Assembly: GCF_001661345.1 (NCBI RefSeq)
Contig: NW_017962920.1
Coordinates: 62,001 to 126,000 of the forward strand
From: Ascoidea rubescens DSM 1968
Taxonomy: Eukaryota; Ascomycota; Saccharomycetes; Ascoideales; Ascoideaceae
Direction of reading: 5' to 3'
Length of the DNA: 64,000 bases
The notes under the pieces were generated by a model. The model had not been told where the DNA came from. It saw nothing but the letters and a program-made list of their open reading frames with translations, and ran no database searches. Each line of letters opens with the position of its first letter. Within the stretch, counting starts at the first letter, position 1. The position numbers were made by a program, and so were the translations under genes. Shown here in pieces: positions 49,959 to 61,872 of the stretch.

Positions 49959-52900
49959 ATGTTGTCTAGATTTCCCTACTCCAGTGCTCCACTTCGTACT
50001 GTGAAGGAAGTATGTTATTCTTATCTCGCTATTCACAACCATGAATTGACCCATCTACTTTTTTTACTTTGATGTTCTGGACTGCCTACTAACCTTCTTT
50101 TGCTTTGCAGGTTCAATTTGGGCTTTTTTCTCCAGAAGAAACTGTATGTATCACTTTATCTTATCCACAGAAATTTCTTTATTTTTGAATAGGGTTGCTA
50201 ATTTCAATTTCGCGTTTTTTTTTTAACAGAGAGCTATCAGTGTTGTCAAAATTGAATTTTCTGAAATCATGGATGAAAACAGAAAACCCAAACTAGGTGG
50301 TTTAAGTGATCCCAGATTGGGCACCATTGACCCCAGTTTTAAATGTCAAACCTGTGGTGAGGGCATGAGTGAATGTCCAGGTCATTTTGGTCACATCGAA
50401 TTAGCTAAACCAGTCTTCCATATTGGTTTTATACCCAAAATCAAAAAAGTTTGCGAATCTATTTGCATGAATTGCGGGAAATTGTTATTGGATGAAAATA
50501 ACTTTGATATGAAAAAGGCTATAAAAATCAAAGACCCAAAAAAAAGATTTGCAGCTGTTTGGCGTCTATGTAAAACCAGAACTGTCTGTGAAGCTGATGA
50601 TGATCCTGAAAATCCAAACATTATACATAAAACCGGCTGTGGCCACACTCAACCAACCATCAGAAGAGACGGTTTAAAACTAATTGCAACATACAAAAAG
50701 AAAGATTCCGATGACGATATGGATCAACCAGAAAAAAAAACTTTGGCTCCATCTGAAGTTTTAGAAGCTTTTAAACATATATCTCTGGAAGACTGCCGTA
50801 GATTGGGTTTTGACGAAAACTATGCAAGACCTGAATGGATGATTATAACCGTTTTACCTGTCCCTCCACCTCCTGTTCGTCCCTCTATCGCATTCAATGA
50901 ATCTGCTCGTGGTGAGGATGACTTGACTTTTAAATTAGCCGATATACTAAAAGCAAGTATAAATGTTCAAAAACTAGAATTGGATGGTTCCCCACAGCAC
51001 GTTATCATTGAATTTGAAAACCTATTACAATATCATGTTGCAACTTATATGGATAATGATATTGCTGGTCAACCATTAGCCAAGCACAAATCCGGTAGAG
51101 CAATTAAATCAATTCGTGCTCGTTTAAAGAGTAAAGAAGGTCGTGTGCGTGGAAATCTCATGGGTAAGCGTGTTGATTTCTCGGCTCGTACTGTTATTTC
51201 TGGTGATCCAAATTTAGATTTAGATCAAGTTGGTGTCCCAAGAAGTATCGCAAGAATATTAACCTATCCAGAAATTGTAACTCCTTATAATATACATCGT
51301 TTGACTGAGTATGTTCGTAACGGTCCAAATGAACATCCAGGTGCAAAACATGTCATTCGTGATACTGGTGATCGTATTGATTTAAAATATCATAAGAAAG
51401 CTGGTGATATCCAGTTACAGTATGGTTGGAGAGTCGAACGTCATCTAATGGACGATGATCCTGTTCTCTTTAACCGTCAACCTTCTTTGCATAAAATGTC
51501 CATGATGTGTCATAGAGCGAAAATTATGCCCTACTCTACATTTAGAATCAACTTGTCTGTTACTTCTCCTTATAATGCGGATTTCGATGGTGATGAGATG
51601 AATCTTCATGTGCCTCAATCTGCTGAAACGAGAGCTGAACTACAAAATTTGGTCGCTGTGCCCTTGCAGATTGTTTCTCCACAATCTAATAAGCCAGTAA
51701 TGGGTATTGTTCAAGATACTCTATGTGGTATTCGTAAAATGACTCTTCGTGATATATTTATTGAATATGATCAAGTAATGCAAATATGCTACTGGGTCAA
51801 AGACTGGAATGGAATTATGCCACCACCTGCCATATTAAAACCAAAACCGTTATGGACTGGTAAACAATTATTATCATTAGCGATTCCCGAGGGTATCCAT
51901 TTATTAAGATTCGACGAAAAAACAACTTTGCTAAGTCCAAATGATGATGGTATGCTTATTATCAATGGAGAAATAATGTTTGGTATTGTCAACAAAAAAA
52001 CTGTTGGTGCAACAAATGGAGGTCTAATACACACGGTAATGAGAGAAAAGGGCTCCAAGGCTTGTGCTGATTTATTCGGTAATATCCAAAAAATTGTAAA
52101 TTATTGGCTACTTCACAATGGTTTTTCCATTGGTATCGGTGACACTATTGCCGATGCCGATACTATGAAAAAGATTACAACAACAATCGCTGAAGCTAAA
52201 CAAAAAGTTCAAGATTTAATTCTTGATGCTCAAGCAAATAGATTAGAATTAGAACCTGGTATGACATTGCGTGAGTCCTTTGAATCAAAAGTTTCCAGGG
52301 TTTTAAACCAAGCTCGTGATGATGCTGGTCATTGTGCCCAAATGAATCTTAAAGAATTAAACAATGTCAAACAGATGGTTGTTTCTGGTTCTAAAGGTTC
52401 ATTTATTAATATTTCACAAATGTCGGCATGTGTTGGACAGCAAATTGTTGAGGGAAAACGTATTCCATTTGGTTTTGCTGATCGTACTTTGCCACATTTC
52501 ACAAAAGATGATTTCAGTCCTGAATCAAAAGGTTTTGTTGAAAATTCTTACCTAAGAGGATTAACTCCCCAAGAATTTTTCTTTCACGCTATGGCTGGTC
52601 GTGAGGGTTTAATCGATACCGCCGTTAAAACTGCAGAAACTGGTTATATTCAACGTCGTTTAGTGAAAGCTTTAGAAGATATTATGGTTCACTATGATGG
52701 AACAACCCGTAATTCAGTCGGTGCTATTATTCAATTCATTTATGGTGAAGATGGGCTAGATGCAACTCAAGTTGAAAAACAACCTATTGATACAATCCCA
52801 GGTTCTGATAATAAGTTTGAAAAGAAATACCGTATTGATCTTATGGATCCGTCTAAATGTATTCGATCTTCTCTTTTGCAAAGTGGGGATGATATTCGTG

Positions 52901-55593
52901 GTAATTCACAATTACAAGCTATTCTTGATGAAGAATATAATCAACTATTAGAAGACAGAAAATATTTGAGAACAAGTGTCTTTCCAAATGGTGAATATAA
53001 ATGGCCATTACCAGTAAATATCCGTCGTGTTATACAAAATGCACAACAGAATTTCCATTGTGACAACGGTGAAGCAAGTGATTTAAATTTGGAAGATATT
53101 GTCAGGGGTGTTCAAGAGTTGTGTTCCAAGTTAACTGTCATTCGAGGTGAGGGCAAATTGGTTGAAGAAGTTCAGCAAAATGCTACTTTATTATTTCTGT
53201 GTTTGATTAGATCTCGACTTGCCTCCCGTCGTGTTATTGAAGAGTTCAAGCTAAACAAAGCAGCTTTTGAATGGATTTTGGGAGACATTCAATCACTATT
53301 TCAAAAATCGATAGTCCATCCTGGTGAAATGGTGGGAGTTGTTGCTGCACAGTCAATTGGTGAGCCTGCTACTCAAATGACTTTAAACACATTCCATTAT
53401 GCAGGTGTCTCTTCTAAAAATGTTACTCTTGGTGTTCCACGTCTTAAAGAAATTCTTAATATTGCCAAAAACATTAAAACACCATCACTTACAGTTTATT
53501 TGAGACCAGAATATGCTGATAGTAAGGTCAGGGCTAAAGAAATTCAATCTGCTATTCAGTATACTACATTGAGAAGTGTTACAGCAGCCACAGAGATTTA
53601 CTATGATCCAGATCCTAGAAGTACCCTTATAGAAGAAGATTATGAGATGGTTGAAGGTTATTTCGCTATTCTTGATGATGCTACTGAAAGAACATTGTAT
53701 CAGCAATCACCTTGGCTATTACGTATCGAAGTTGATAGAAAAGCGTTGCTTGATAAACAACTTACTCTATCCCAAGTTGCTGAAACTATAAAAAGCACAT
53801 TTGGGGATGACTTGTTTGTTATGTTTTCTGCTGATGCTTCAAGTGATAAGTTAATTATACGTTGTCGTGTTGTTCGTGATCAAAAACTTGCTATTGATGA
53901 GGACACAGAGGAAGATAAAATTGTGAAGCAGATTGAACAAAACATACTTGATTTATCTCTTAGAGGTGTTCCTGATATTGCAAGAGTGTTCATTTCTAAA
54001 AAGAAGGTTGACATTATTGCAGAAAAAGGACAGTTAATCAAAGCAGATGAAGAAGAAGGAGGAAAGGATTATGTAGCTGAAGGAGGCGAATATGTTCAAG
54101 TTAAAAAATACTTCCTTGAAACCGATGGTTGTAATCTTGCAGAGGTTATGACTGTTGCCGGGATTGATTCAACTAGAACTTATTCAAACGATTTTGTTGA
54201 AATTCTCGAAGTTTTAGGTATTGAAGCTACACGAGCTGCATTGTTTAAAGAAATTTATCAAGTTATCTCATTTGATGGTTCATATGTAAACTACCGTCAT
54301 ATGGCTTTGCTTGTTGATGCAATGACTTCCCGTGGTCACCTTATGGCTATTACAAGACATGGAATTAACAGAGCTGATACTGGTGCTCTTATGCGTGCCT
54401 CTTTTGAAGAAACTGTTGAGATCTTATTAGAAGCTGGTGCATCAGCTGAGTTAGATGACTGTGCAGGTGTTTCACAAAACGTTTTATTGGGACAAATAGC
54501 TCCTATTGGAACAGGTGCATTTGATGTTTTGATTGACGAGGATATGTTGAGTGCTATACCAAATAATTATAATTTACCCTCGGCTGCTCTTGTCAAGGGT
54601 TCTGACACTTTAGATGGTGCTGCAACTCCTTACGACTCCAGATCTCCATTATATGATGAATTCCATGATGATATGGGAGAATCAGTTCTGTTTACACCTG
54701 TTCGTGATGTATCACCAACTGAAGGGGGTGGTTTCACTGAATATGGTGGATTCCAAAGTCCATTCCCTGATAGGGCTGGAGTGACACCAACATCTCCTTT
54801 CGGACAGTATCAAAGTTCATATGCTCCTTCTTCGCCGTTGTTTTCTTCAACATCGCCATCTTACAATCCTACCTCTCCTTCGTATCAAACAACATCTCCT
54901 TCTTACTCTCCAACATCTCCTTCTTACTCTCCTACGTCTCCATCCTATTCTCCCACTTCTCCTTCTTACTCTCCTACTTCTCCATCCTATTCGCCAACAT
55001 CGCCATCTTACTCACCTACATCTCCATCATATTCACCTACGTCTCCATCATATTCACCTACATCTCCATCATATTCACCAACATCCCCATCATATTCTCC
55101 CACATCCCCATCATATTCTCCCACATCTCCAAATTACTCACCCACATCCCCAAATTACTCACCAACATCTCCATCATATTCACCAACCTCTCCTTCCTAT
55201 TCACCGACCTCTCCATCATATTCCCCAACTTCTCCTGTATATTCTCCTAGATCCCCATCGTATTCTCCTACTTCTCCCAATTATTCACCAACTTCTCCAA
55301 GTTATTCTAATAATAGAAACTACTCACCTACCTCACCAACTTATTCACCAACATCACCAACATACTCGCCAGGAGCCGCAAGTTATTCACCAACATCACC
55401 AACATATTCTCCCACATCTCCTAACTATTCACCAACCTCCCCTGCATATTCTCCTGGATCTCCTAATAACACTTCATCAATATCGCCCAATAACGGTTCT
55501 CCAAATTCTCCCACCTATTCTCCTTCAAATTCTAACTCTTCTGACCCTCAGGAAGACGTTACAGATTCTCCCAATAAAAAGAATGATCAATGA
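49959..55593 (+). CDS. RPB1: RNA polymerase II largest subunit, three exons
   Basis: 1815 residues from exons 49959-50009, 50111-50143 and 50230-55593. The first two exons code [17 protein letters not shown] and [11 protein letters not shown], matching the Rpb1 N-terminus; without them the frame starts only at 50269. Intron 1 (101 nt): GTATGT, TACTAAC at 50087-50093, TTGCAG. Intron 2 (86 nt): GTATGT, TGCTAAT at 50196-50202, AACAG. Visible hallmarks are the zinc-binding [17 protein letters not shown] clamp, [16 protein letters not shown] (catalytic Mg site), and the bridge helix and trigger loop around [20 protein letters not shown]. The CTD has about 25 heptads of YSPTSPS, mostly canonical, with one R-for-T (YSPRSPS), an SNNRN break, and a short acidic tail. 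Confidence 0.98.
54847..55458 (+). repeat. CTD heptad repeats (21-nt units)
   Basis: Tandem 21-base units coding Y-S-P-T-S-P-S, about 25 copies. Degenerate at the 5' end ([14 protein letters not shown]), nearly perfect in the middle, and with Asn, Thr, Ala or Val at position 7 towards the 3' end. An interruption near 55305-55320 splits the array. Confidence 0.95.
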
Positions 55594-55860
55594 TTTTATT
55601 TTGAAAATCGGTTTTATTGAATTTTATTTTTGTTTTGTTTGATTTTTTTCTATTTTTTTTTTTGGTATGTTTAATTTTTGTATTCTATAATTATTTCGGT
55701 AAAAAATTTAATTCAAAAGAAAAGTTTTTATGCAGGTTTTCTAATATATACAATATATAAATAATATTAAATTCTTTAATAAATGATATTTTGAGATAAA
55801 TCTTGATATAGATAGAAAAACTATGAAAATAACTATTAAGATAAAATACACAAAAACAGG

Positions 55861-57924
55861 CTAATACTTTTTCAGAATCAAACCTTTAAACATATCAAAA
55901 GAGTTACCATCAGGTTGCAATTCATATCTTTTACCAGTTCTTAACCCATTTTTATCTACCTCTTCAGCAATAAGCATTCCCCAGTCTGGTGTTATTCCAG
56001 ATATTCTCGCTTTAACATTTCCATGAGTGGTTAAGGTAACTTCTTGATCTGAATGCAACCAAGCATCGTAATATTCAGAAAGAAAACTTTGGAAGCCTGA
56101 GACAAGGAAAACTCTAAATATCTTTTCAAAAAAAAACATGTATCTTGCTAAAAACTTCTCAATTGTAAATGGGGGTAGTTCATCCTTTCCTTGAGATTTT
56201 CTAAGTTCATTCAACTTTTTAAGAACTAAATTCAATGATGTGGTTGGAGCAGCGTTAAATACGTTTACACCAGTTCCAGCAACAAGCACAAAATCTTTGT
56301 CAATAACATTTGTATTGATTAAAATACCACAAATTTTTGCATACACTGGATCAATGTTACTAACAGTGATATTTTCATATTTTGTTCTTGTTTCAAAGTA
56401 TTCTGGTTTTAAAATGTAAACATCATTTGGCCATTTAATTTTGACAGGAATTTCACTATAACCGGAGTTTTCAGTTCCACCATAAGATTTAATTGCTTTC
56501 ACAACAGCCAAAGACACTATATATTGAACAAAAACAATTGGAGATATTCTGTTATTTGCAATTGGGATTTTTAAAGTTGAAGAGGCAGCCATAACACCAG
56601 GGGGATTAACCCAAACGTTTCCACCTCTTCCACGACCAGCGACTTGAGTGGTTCCAACAGCTAAAGTACCTTCAGGCAAGTATTTTAGTATATTGGTATT
56701 TTTATCTAGAATTGAAGAAGTTGATGTGATAACTTCAGCATATAGTAGAGTAGAACCAAAACTTCCGCAAGATTGGCCAACATTTTTCCAATTGGTTTCT
56801 AAGAATTTAAAAAAAGAAATGATGTTAAAATAAGGAGTCTTTCTGTAATTTGGTAGGATATCAGTAAAATATTCAACTTCTTTTAAAGCAGTAGCAGCAT
56901 CTTCATATTCTTCATGGGGTTTAGTAAGAAAATGGTTTAAGGAATCTTGATCTGCATGATGAAGTCTAAAGGTATCTTGGATACCATAAAAGACTGTTTT
57001 GTCATTTTCTTCACTTTTATTTTCAATATTTTTTTCCAAAGTTGAAACTAAATTAGAAACTACATTTTCTTTATTTGAGACCAAAATAATTGGTGTTAAT
57101 CTTGGAATATTAACGGTGGAAATTTTATTGACTTGTAAACCCAATTTTTCTAAACAATGTCTTAAATAGATGAGTCTATTTTTTGAATTTTTAATTAAGA
57201 TTTCGATTATATCATGAATGGATTCCTCCATTTCTTTTGTCGCCTTCATTAAAACAGGATTGAATTCTGGATGATTACCAAATAACAAGGCCTTACCATT
57301 ACCTACTTTGCACAAAATAGAAGCAGCTTTAACGTTATTTTTTCCACAGGACACATTTAAATCATCTTTATATGTAGATAGAATTTCAACAGTATCTGGA
57401 TACTTATCAGCATTTACAAAAACTGGACCACCATTAAAATAGGTTATACAGCTGTCAATCTCAATACCATCTAGAGAATTTTTGTTGATTAGAACTTCAC
57501 AAGCTTTAGCTCCTGCTTCAGAATGATAAGCAAAACCAGGAAAGGCAGGACCTCTTGCTATATCAGAGAAAAACCTCAATTCTCTTGGACCAGACACCTC
57601 TAGAACAGGATCACCAACAGCGAACTCGCATCTCGAGGAAGCATAGTAAGCACCAGCACAGAAACCTAGATACTTACCTCCTTTTTTAATATACTGCATA
57701 ATTTTCTTGTTTCCAGGGCCATTGAGCTCACGACAACTTGGTTGATCTTGACCACCAGGGAACACCAATAACGAAGTTTTCTCAGGCCATGGCTCTTCGA
57801 TGATAGTCTTTGCAGTAACAGCAGTAACAGCATAGTAGGGAGAGAGAAAGTTTCTAAGAGTTTCTAAACAGTGTTTAACAGACTCAGGAGTGGTGCCAGC
57901 ACCACTGTAGATAAGAACGTTCAT
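55861..57924 (-). CDS. BPL1: Biotin-protein ligase
   Basis: 687-residue enzyme that biotinylates acetyl-CoA carboxylase, pyruvate carboxylase and Arc1. The N-terminal half is the eukaryotic glutamine-amidotransferase-like domain (MNVLIYSGAGTTPESVKHC, LLVFPGGQDQPSCREL, GFCAGAYYAS). The catalytic domain contains the biotin-AMP loop GRGRGGNVWVNPPGVMA, KIKWPNDVYI and VAGTGVNVFN, and ends in the BPL C-terminal domain. S. cerevisiae Bpl1 has 690 residues, so length and order fit fully. It is divergent from CRD1 across a 438-base promoter. Confidence 0.97.
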   Translation of the reverse strand: MNVLIYSGAGTTPESVKHCLETLRNFLSPYYAVTAVTAKTIIEEPWPEKTSLLVFPGGQDQPSCRELNGPGNKKIMQYIKKGGKYLGFCAGAYYASSRCEFAVGDPVLEVSGPRELRFFSDIARGPAFPGFAYHSEAGAKACEVLINKNSLDGIEIDSCITYFNGGPVFVNADKYPDTVEILSTYKDDLNVSCGKNNVKAASILCKVGNGKALLFGNHPEFNPVLMKATKEMEESIHDIIEILIKNSKNRLIYLRHCLEKLGLQVNKISTVNIPRLTPIILVSNKENVVSNLVSTLEKNIENKSEENDKTVFYGIQDTFRLHHADQDSLNHFLTKPHEEYEDAATALKEVEYFTDILPNYRKTPYFNIISFFKFLETNWKNVGQSCGSFGSTLLYAEVITSTSSILDKNTNILKYLPEGTLAVGTTQVAGRGRGGNVWVNPPGVMAASSTLKIPIANNRISPIVFVQYIVSLAVVKAIKSYGGTENSGYSEIPVKIKWPNDVYILKPEYFETRTKYENITVSNIDPVYAKICGILINTNVIDKDFVLVAGTGVNVFNAAPTTSLNLVLKKLNELRKSQGKDELPPFTIEKFLARYMFFFEKIFRVFLVSGFQSFLSEYYDAWLHSDQEVTLTTHGNVKARISGITPDWGMLIAEEVDKNGLRTGKRYELQPDGNSFDMFKGLILKKY

Positions 57925-58362
57925 TCTGAAGGAGAAGCTGTGTGTTGTGTGTGAGAAGCAAGACGAGAAGCAAGATAAAAGCAGCAGAAGTGGCAGAGAA
58001 GCAGAGGCAGAAAATGGTCTGTTTTATAGTCCCCACAAAGAGATGATTCAGGCTCTTTCCCTTTTGGGATACAATACTCAGAGTCATGCACCAGCAGTGC
58101 GGGTCTGCTGCAGCTCATCTGCAGGAGCAATACCGGAGTAATACCAAAGCTGGAAAACCGGATCTCACCGGTCAATATTTTAAATTACCCGGTGTACACA
58201 TAACTGTGTGTTCATGCACCGCTATATAAGTTCCCATTCCAGTGGTTCTCTGGTCTCAACCAACTGGGCAAAAGCTGGAGCAAAAATCGAAGCAAAAGTT
58301 GAAGCACAGGCAGCTCAAGTTGAGGAAGCTGGAGGCTTTGATGCGTGGTTGTTGCTTAGAAC
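57925..58362. promoter_or_regulatory. BPL1-CRD1 divergent promoter
   Basis: Four CCGG-cored sites (ACCGG at 58131, 58156 and 58166, and CCCGGT near 58187) lie in 60 bases. TATATAAG at 58223-58230 is about 135 bases before the CRD1 ATG. An upstream ATG at 58341 opens a frame that overlaps the CRD1 start and ends at 58427. Confidence 0.5.
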
Positions 58363-59349
58363 ATGAATACTTTCTTAGGAATTGCTCTCCATCCAGCTGT
58401 ACCCACCTTTTTGAAGATCGCGCCTAGGAGCATCTTGCCATTTTCTCTTGCAAGCAAAGCTTCTTGTCTTTCTTCTGGACTTCATCTCCAATGGAAAAGG
58501 CCAGTTGGAAGTTCTTGGAATTGTGTCCAACTGTTTAGAGCAGAAGCTGCTTCATTCTCTAGAGCTTTTGCTACATCCAACTGGAATTTACAGCTTGCCT
58601 CGAAGACCTTGGCTGAAATGACAAAGGAGAAGTTCAAGACCAGGCAGAAACAGATTATCGATAAGACAAAGCAGATCCAAAAGAATATTGTGAAACCTTT
58701 GAAAAAAGTTATTCCAGAACATGAAAATATTTACACAATTCCCAATATCTTGACCTTTACCAGATTGGCTTCAGCTCCACTTATTGGTTACTTGATTGCA
58801 AATCAACATGTTTTGTCTGCTTTTCTTTTATTCGGTTATTCCTGTGTGACTGATTTTGTCGATGGATATATTGCCAGGAAATATAATATGGGATCAGTGC
58901 TAGGCTCAGTCATTGATCCAATGGCTGATAAATTGTTAATGATAATTTGCACTGGATGTTTGACCTATTCAAACACCATTCCATTGTATTTGGCTATCTT
59001 AATACTAGGAAGAGATGGGTTACTAGGTTTGTCTGCTATCTATTTCAGATATATATCGCTACCTCTTCCAAGAACTTTTCTCCGATTTTGGGATTTTAGT
59101 ATTCCTTCAGCTGAGGTTCATCCAACAACAATCTCAAAATATAACACCTTTTTTCAAATGCTTTATATTGCTTGTTGTGTTGTTCAGCCTGTTGTATATC
59201 CGTTATTAGATCAGAATTCTCTCGATTTAATTAAAACTGCTTTCACTGGCCTAGAATACTTGACTGCAACAACTACTGTTCTAAGTGGTTTATCATATAT
59301 TTTTTCCAAAAACGCTGTGGAAATTCTCCATAAACCTTCAATTAAATAA
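58363..59349 (+). CDS. CRD1: Cardiolipin synthase
   Basis: 328-residue mitochondrial inner-membrane enzyme joining CDP-diacylglycerol and phosphatidylglycerol to make cardiolipin. The CDP-alcohol phosphotransferase signature D-x2-D-G-x2-A-R-x8-G-x3-D-x3-D is visible from DFVDGYIARKYN to DPMADK. The preceding YTIPNILTFTRLASAPLIG is the family lead-in. Several membrane helices follow. The first 85 residues, rich in Ser, Arg and Lys with few acidic residues, look like a mitochondrial presequence. S. cerevisiae Crd1 has 283 residues, so the N-terminus is longer here. The ATG at 58363 has A at -3; an overlapping out-of-frame ATG lies 22 bases upstream. Confidence 0.95.
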   Translation: MNTFLGIALHPAVPTFLKIAPRSILPFSLASKASCLSSGLHLQWKRPVGSSWNCVQLFRAEAASFSRAFATSNWNLQLASKTLAEMTKEKFKTRQKQIIDKTKQIQKNIVKPLKKVIPEHENIYTIPNILTFTRLASAPLIGYLIANQHVLSAFLLFGYSCVTDFVDGYIARKYNMGSVLGSVIDPMADKLLMIICTGCLTYSNTIPLYLAILILGRDGLLGLSAIYFRYISLPLPRTFLRFWDFSIPSAEVHPTTISKYNTFFQMLYIACCVVQPVVYPLLDQNSLDLIKTAFTGLEYLTATTTVLSGLSYIFSKNAVEILHKPSIK

Positions 59350-59550
59350 ATAAATAAATAGCCAATTAATTAATTAATCAGTTAATTGAATGGTTGAATA
59401 ATTGAATAGTCATGGTGTTTTTAAAGTTTTAATTTAATTCATTGTTTATATTCACTAAGATTTTTTGTTAGTTTCTATTTTTACACTTGTACAATTTTTA
59501 ATGTCTGTATCAAATAACACTATTATATATCAAAAACAAAAAAAAAAAAT

Positions 59551-59590
59551 GATTATTATGATTATTATGATTATTATGATTATGATTATA
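59551..59590. repeat. ATGATTATT repeat
   Basis: Tandem nine-base ATGATTATT units in the spacer between convergent CRD1 and CCT4, degrading into ATGATT units. Confidence 0.8.
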
Positions 59591-59636
59591 ATTACTACTA
59601 TTCTATTAAAATATAATACTAAAACTAAATGATTAA

Positions 59637-61343
59637 TTAACGAGCAAATACTATATCATCAATACGTAAAATAGATTTAACACATTCAGCTGCAAGTGAA
59701 ATCTCACTAGAATTAACAAGTACAGGTTGTAAAACATGTTCTTGGTATAAATCTGTGACACCAGATCGACGAACTGAAATACCTGCATTTATTTCTCCAT
59801 TTTCGTGTCTATTTCTTAGTTCAGTAACAATTTTAATACTATTCAAACCAGCATTTTCTGCTAATGTAATCGGAATCACCTCCAATGCTTGGGCAAATTC
59901 TTTCCAACAAAATTGTTCACTACCTAACAATAATTGACTTTCTTTCATCAATACTCTTGAAACTTCAATCTCTGGTGCACCACCACCGGCAATTAGCGCT
60001 TTTTGTTTAACAAGACAACGCATCACACAGAGTGCATCATGAATTGAACGTTCAGTTTCATCTAATATTAACTCGTTAGCCCCACGACAGATAACAGAGA
60101 CTGTTGGTTTAGATGCAGATTTAATTCCACTGATTTTAACGATCTTTGATCCAGAACTTTCAATTTCTTGCACTAAATCAGCTGAACCTAGTCTATCTTC
60201 AGTAAATGAATCAATATCAGCAATTAATTTACATCCAAGGGATTTCGAGATAAATTCAACTTCTTCTCTTTCAATATCTTTAATACACATAATATTTAGT
60301 CTTGAGAGGAAATGCAAGGCCAAATCATTAACTGCATCTCTTAAAATTGATTTTTGAATTAATAAAACATTGCATTTTGCCTTTTTAATTTTTTTACAAA
60401 TATTTAACAAATATGCTCTTTCTTCTTTGAAAATTTTGTCCATTTGTCTGTAATCGTTAATGACAACAGTGTTTTCCATATCAGGTTTTGGAGGAGATAA
60501 TTGAAATTGAATTACAGCAATTCTCGCTTTTTCCATTCTAAATGGGCCACCAGCACTTTTAAGTGCATTTTGGGTTAATACAACACCTTCAACTAACTCA
60601 GTGTCTTCAATTGTACCACCAGATTTTTTGATCAATCTAATGTCATTTAAATCAACGTTATTTGATTCAATATCAGCAACTCTTAACACGGAATCAACTG
60701 CAAGAGGAGCCAATAAAGAGGTGTAAGGAGAAACAATTTTAGAGCTTAAAGAAGTCGATGCAGCACGAATCAATGCATCGCGATCATCAAAGGATATTTT
60801 AACAGACATGTCAAGTAAAATTTCAACTGCTCTCTTTGCAGCTCTTTGAAACGATTCACCTATAATAGTTGGATGAATTCCCATTTTCAATAATTTGTCA
60901 GCAGCACTCAACAATGCGCCAGTTATAACCACTACAGATGTTGTTCCATCGCCTGCCTCAACATCTTGAGCAGCAGAGACATCAACTAACATCTTAGCAG
61001 CTGGATGCAAAATTGCCATTTGTTTTAAAATGGTGTGTCCATCATTTGAGATAATTACTTCACCTTTACCAGTTTTTATCATTTTGTCCATACCTTTTGG
61101 ACCAAGAGAAGTTCTAATAGCATCGGCAACCGCTAATTAACAATTGAGCTGTTAGTTACAATATTCCAAAAAGTTTGCTTAAATGATTAAAAAAATTTTC
61201 TCTAGAATTCCCAAAAAACAGAAAAAGGCGATGATAAACATACCTCTTGCAGCAATGATGTTGCTCTTACGAACTTCCTGGGGTTTGTCCTTGTCCCTGA
61301 AAGTTGAATTAGAAGGAGACGATCTGGCTGCTACTTTCGACAT
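59637..61343 (-). CDS. CCT4: CCT/TRiC chaperonin subunit delta, two exons
   Basis: 531-residue subunit of the cytosolic chaperonin that folds actin and tubulin. Exon 1 is 61244-61343 ([33 protein letters not shown]) and exon 2 is 59637-61132, starting [18 protein letters not shown]; the junction codon is GCG, split G/CG. The 111-nt intron has donor GTATGT, branch TAACTAAC and acceptor TTAG. The ATP site GDGTTS and the delta-specific region [31 protein letters not shown] are near-identical with S. cerevisiae Cct4 (528 residues). The long frame alone, from 61091, would miss the N-terminal 47 residues including the conserved SLGPKG nucleotide-binding motif. Confidence 0.97.
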
Positions 61344-61872
61344 GATTGTTTGTATGATTGTTGTGTGGATGATAAAAAGATGCGAGAAGTGTTTAATGTC
61401 ACTGAAAGATCTTTTGAAAAATCAGCTCAACTCAAAAAAAAGGTTGGGTGTGTTCAAAACCCTGTTCATACCGGACATATCAAGGGAATTAGAGCTTCGC
61501 CATACAAATTCCCCACTCACATGGTACATACCTCTAAACAACAATAAAGCCTTTCAAAACAGTGAAGGATTTGATGGAGAACAGTTTCTGAGATAAGAGA
61601 AAGAAGTATTCGAGCTTTTTATCACGACGATGGGGTGGGAAAGTGTTGAGCTGCTTTTTTGTTGCTGGTGTTGAGACATTGAAGGTGGCAATTGTGTGCT
61701 GGGTGCTTTTCTGACACAAAGACAGGTTCTGTCGACAGAGCTGGAGATGCTGCTTTTGCTGCTTTTGCTGTTTTTGGTTCCTGGGAATTTTTTACATTGA
61801 TTTGGGGGTCTTGGGGCGAATTGGGTGGTATTTGTTCAATGAAATCAGCTTTGAACAACACAACAGAGCAAA
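61344..61872. promoter_or_regulatory. CCT4 / Ser-rich gene divergent promoter
   Basis: 529 bases of mixed composition. A run of TGCTTTTGCTGCTTTTGCTG lies about 110 bases before the plus-strand ATG. Plus-strand frames at 61183-61596 and 61350-61547 overlap the CCT4 first exon or start at TTG and are not supported. Confidence 0.4.

Noticed and set aside
50785-54690. Possible CTG-to-Ser decoding
   Set aside because: CTG codons at 50785, 53197 and 54688 in RPB1 align with hydrophobic or variable positions, not conserved Ser. The sample is too small to settle the code, but nothing here supports reassignment.
61183-61596. 137-residue plus-strand frame opposite the CCT4 first exon and intron
   Set aside because: It is antisense to a well-supported exon and has no family resemblance.
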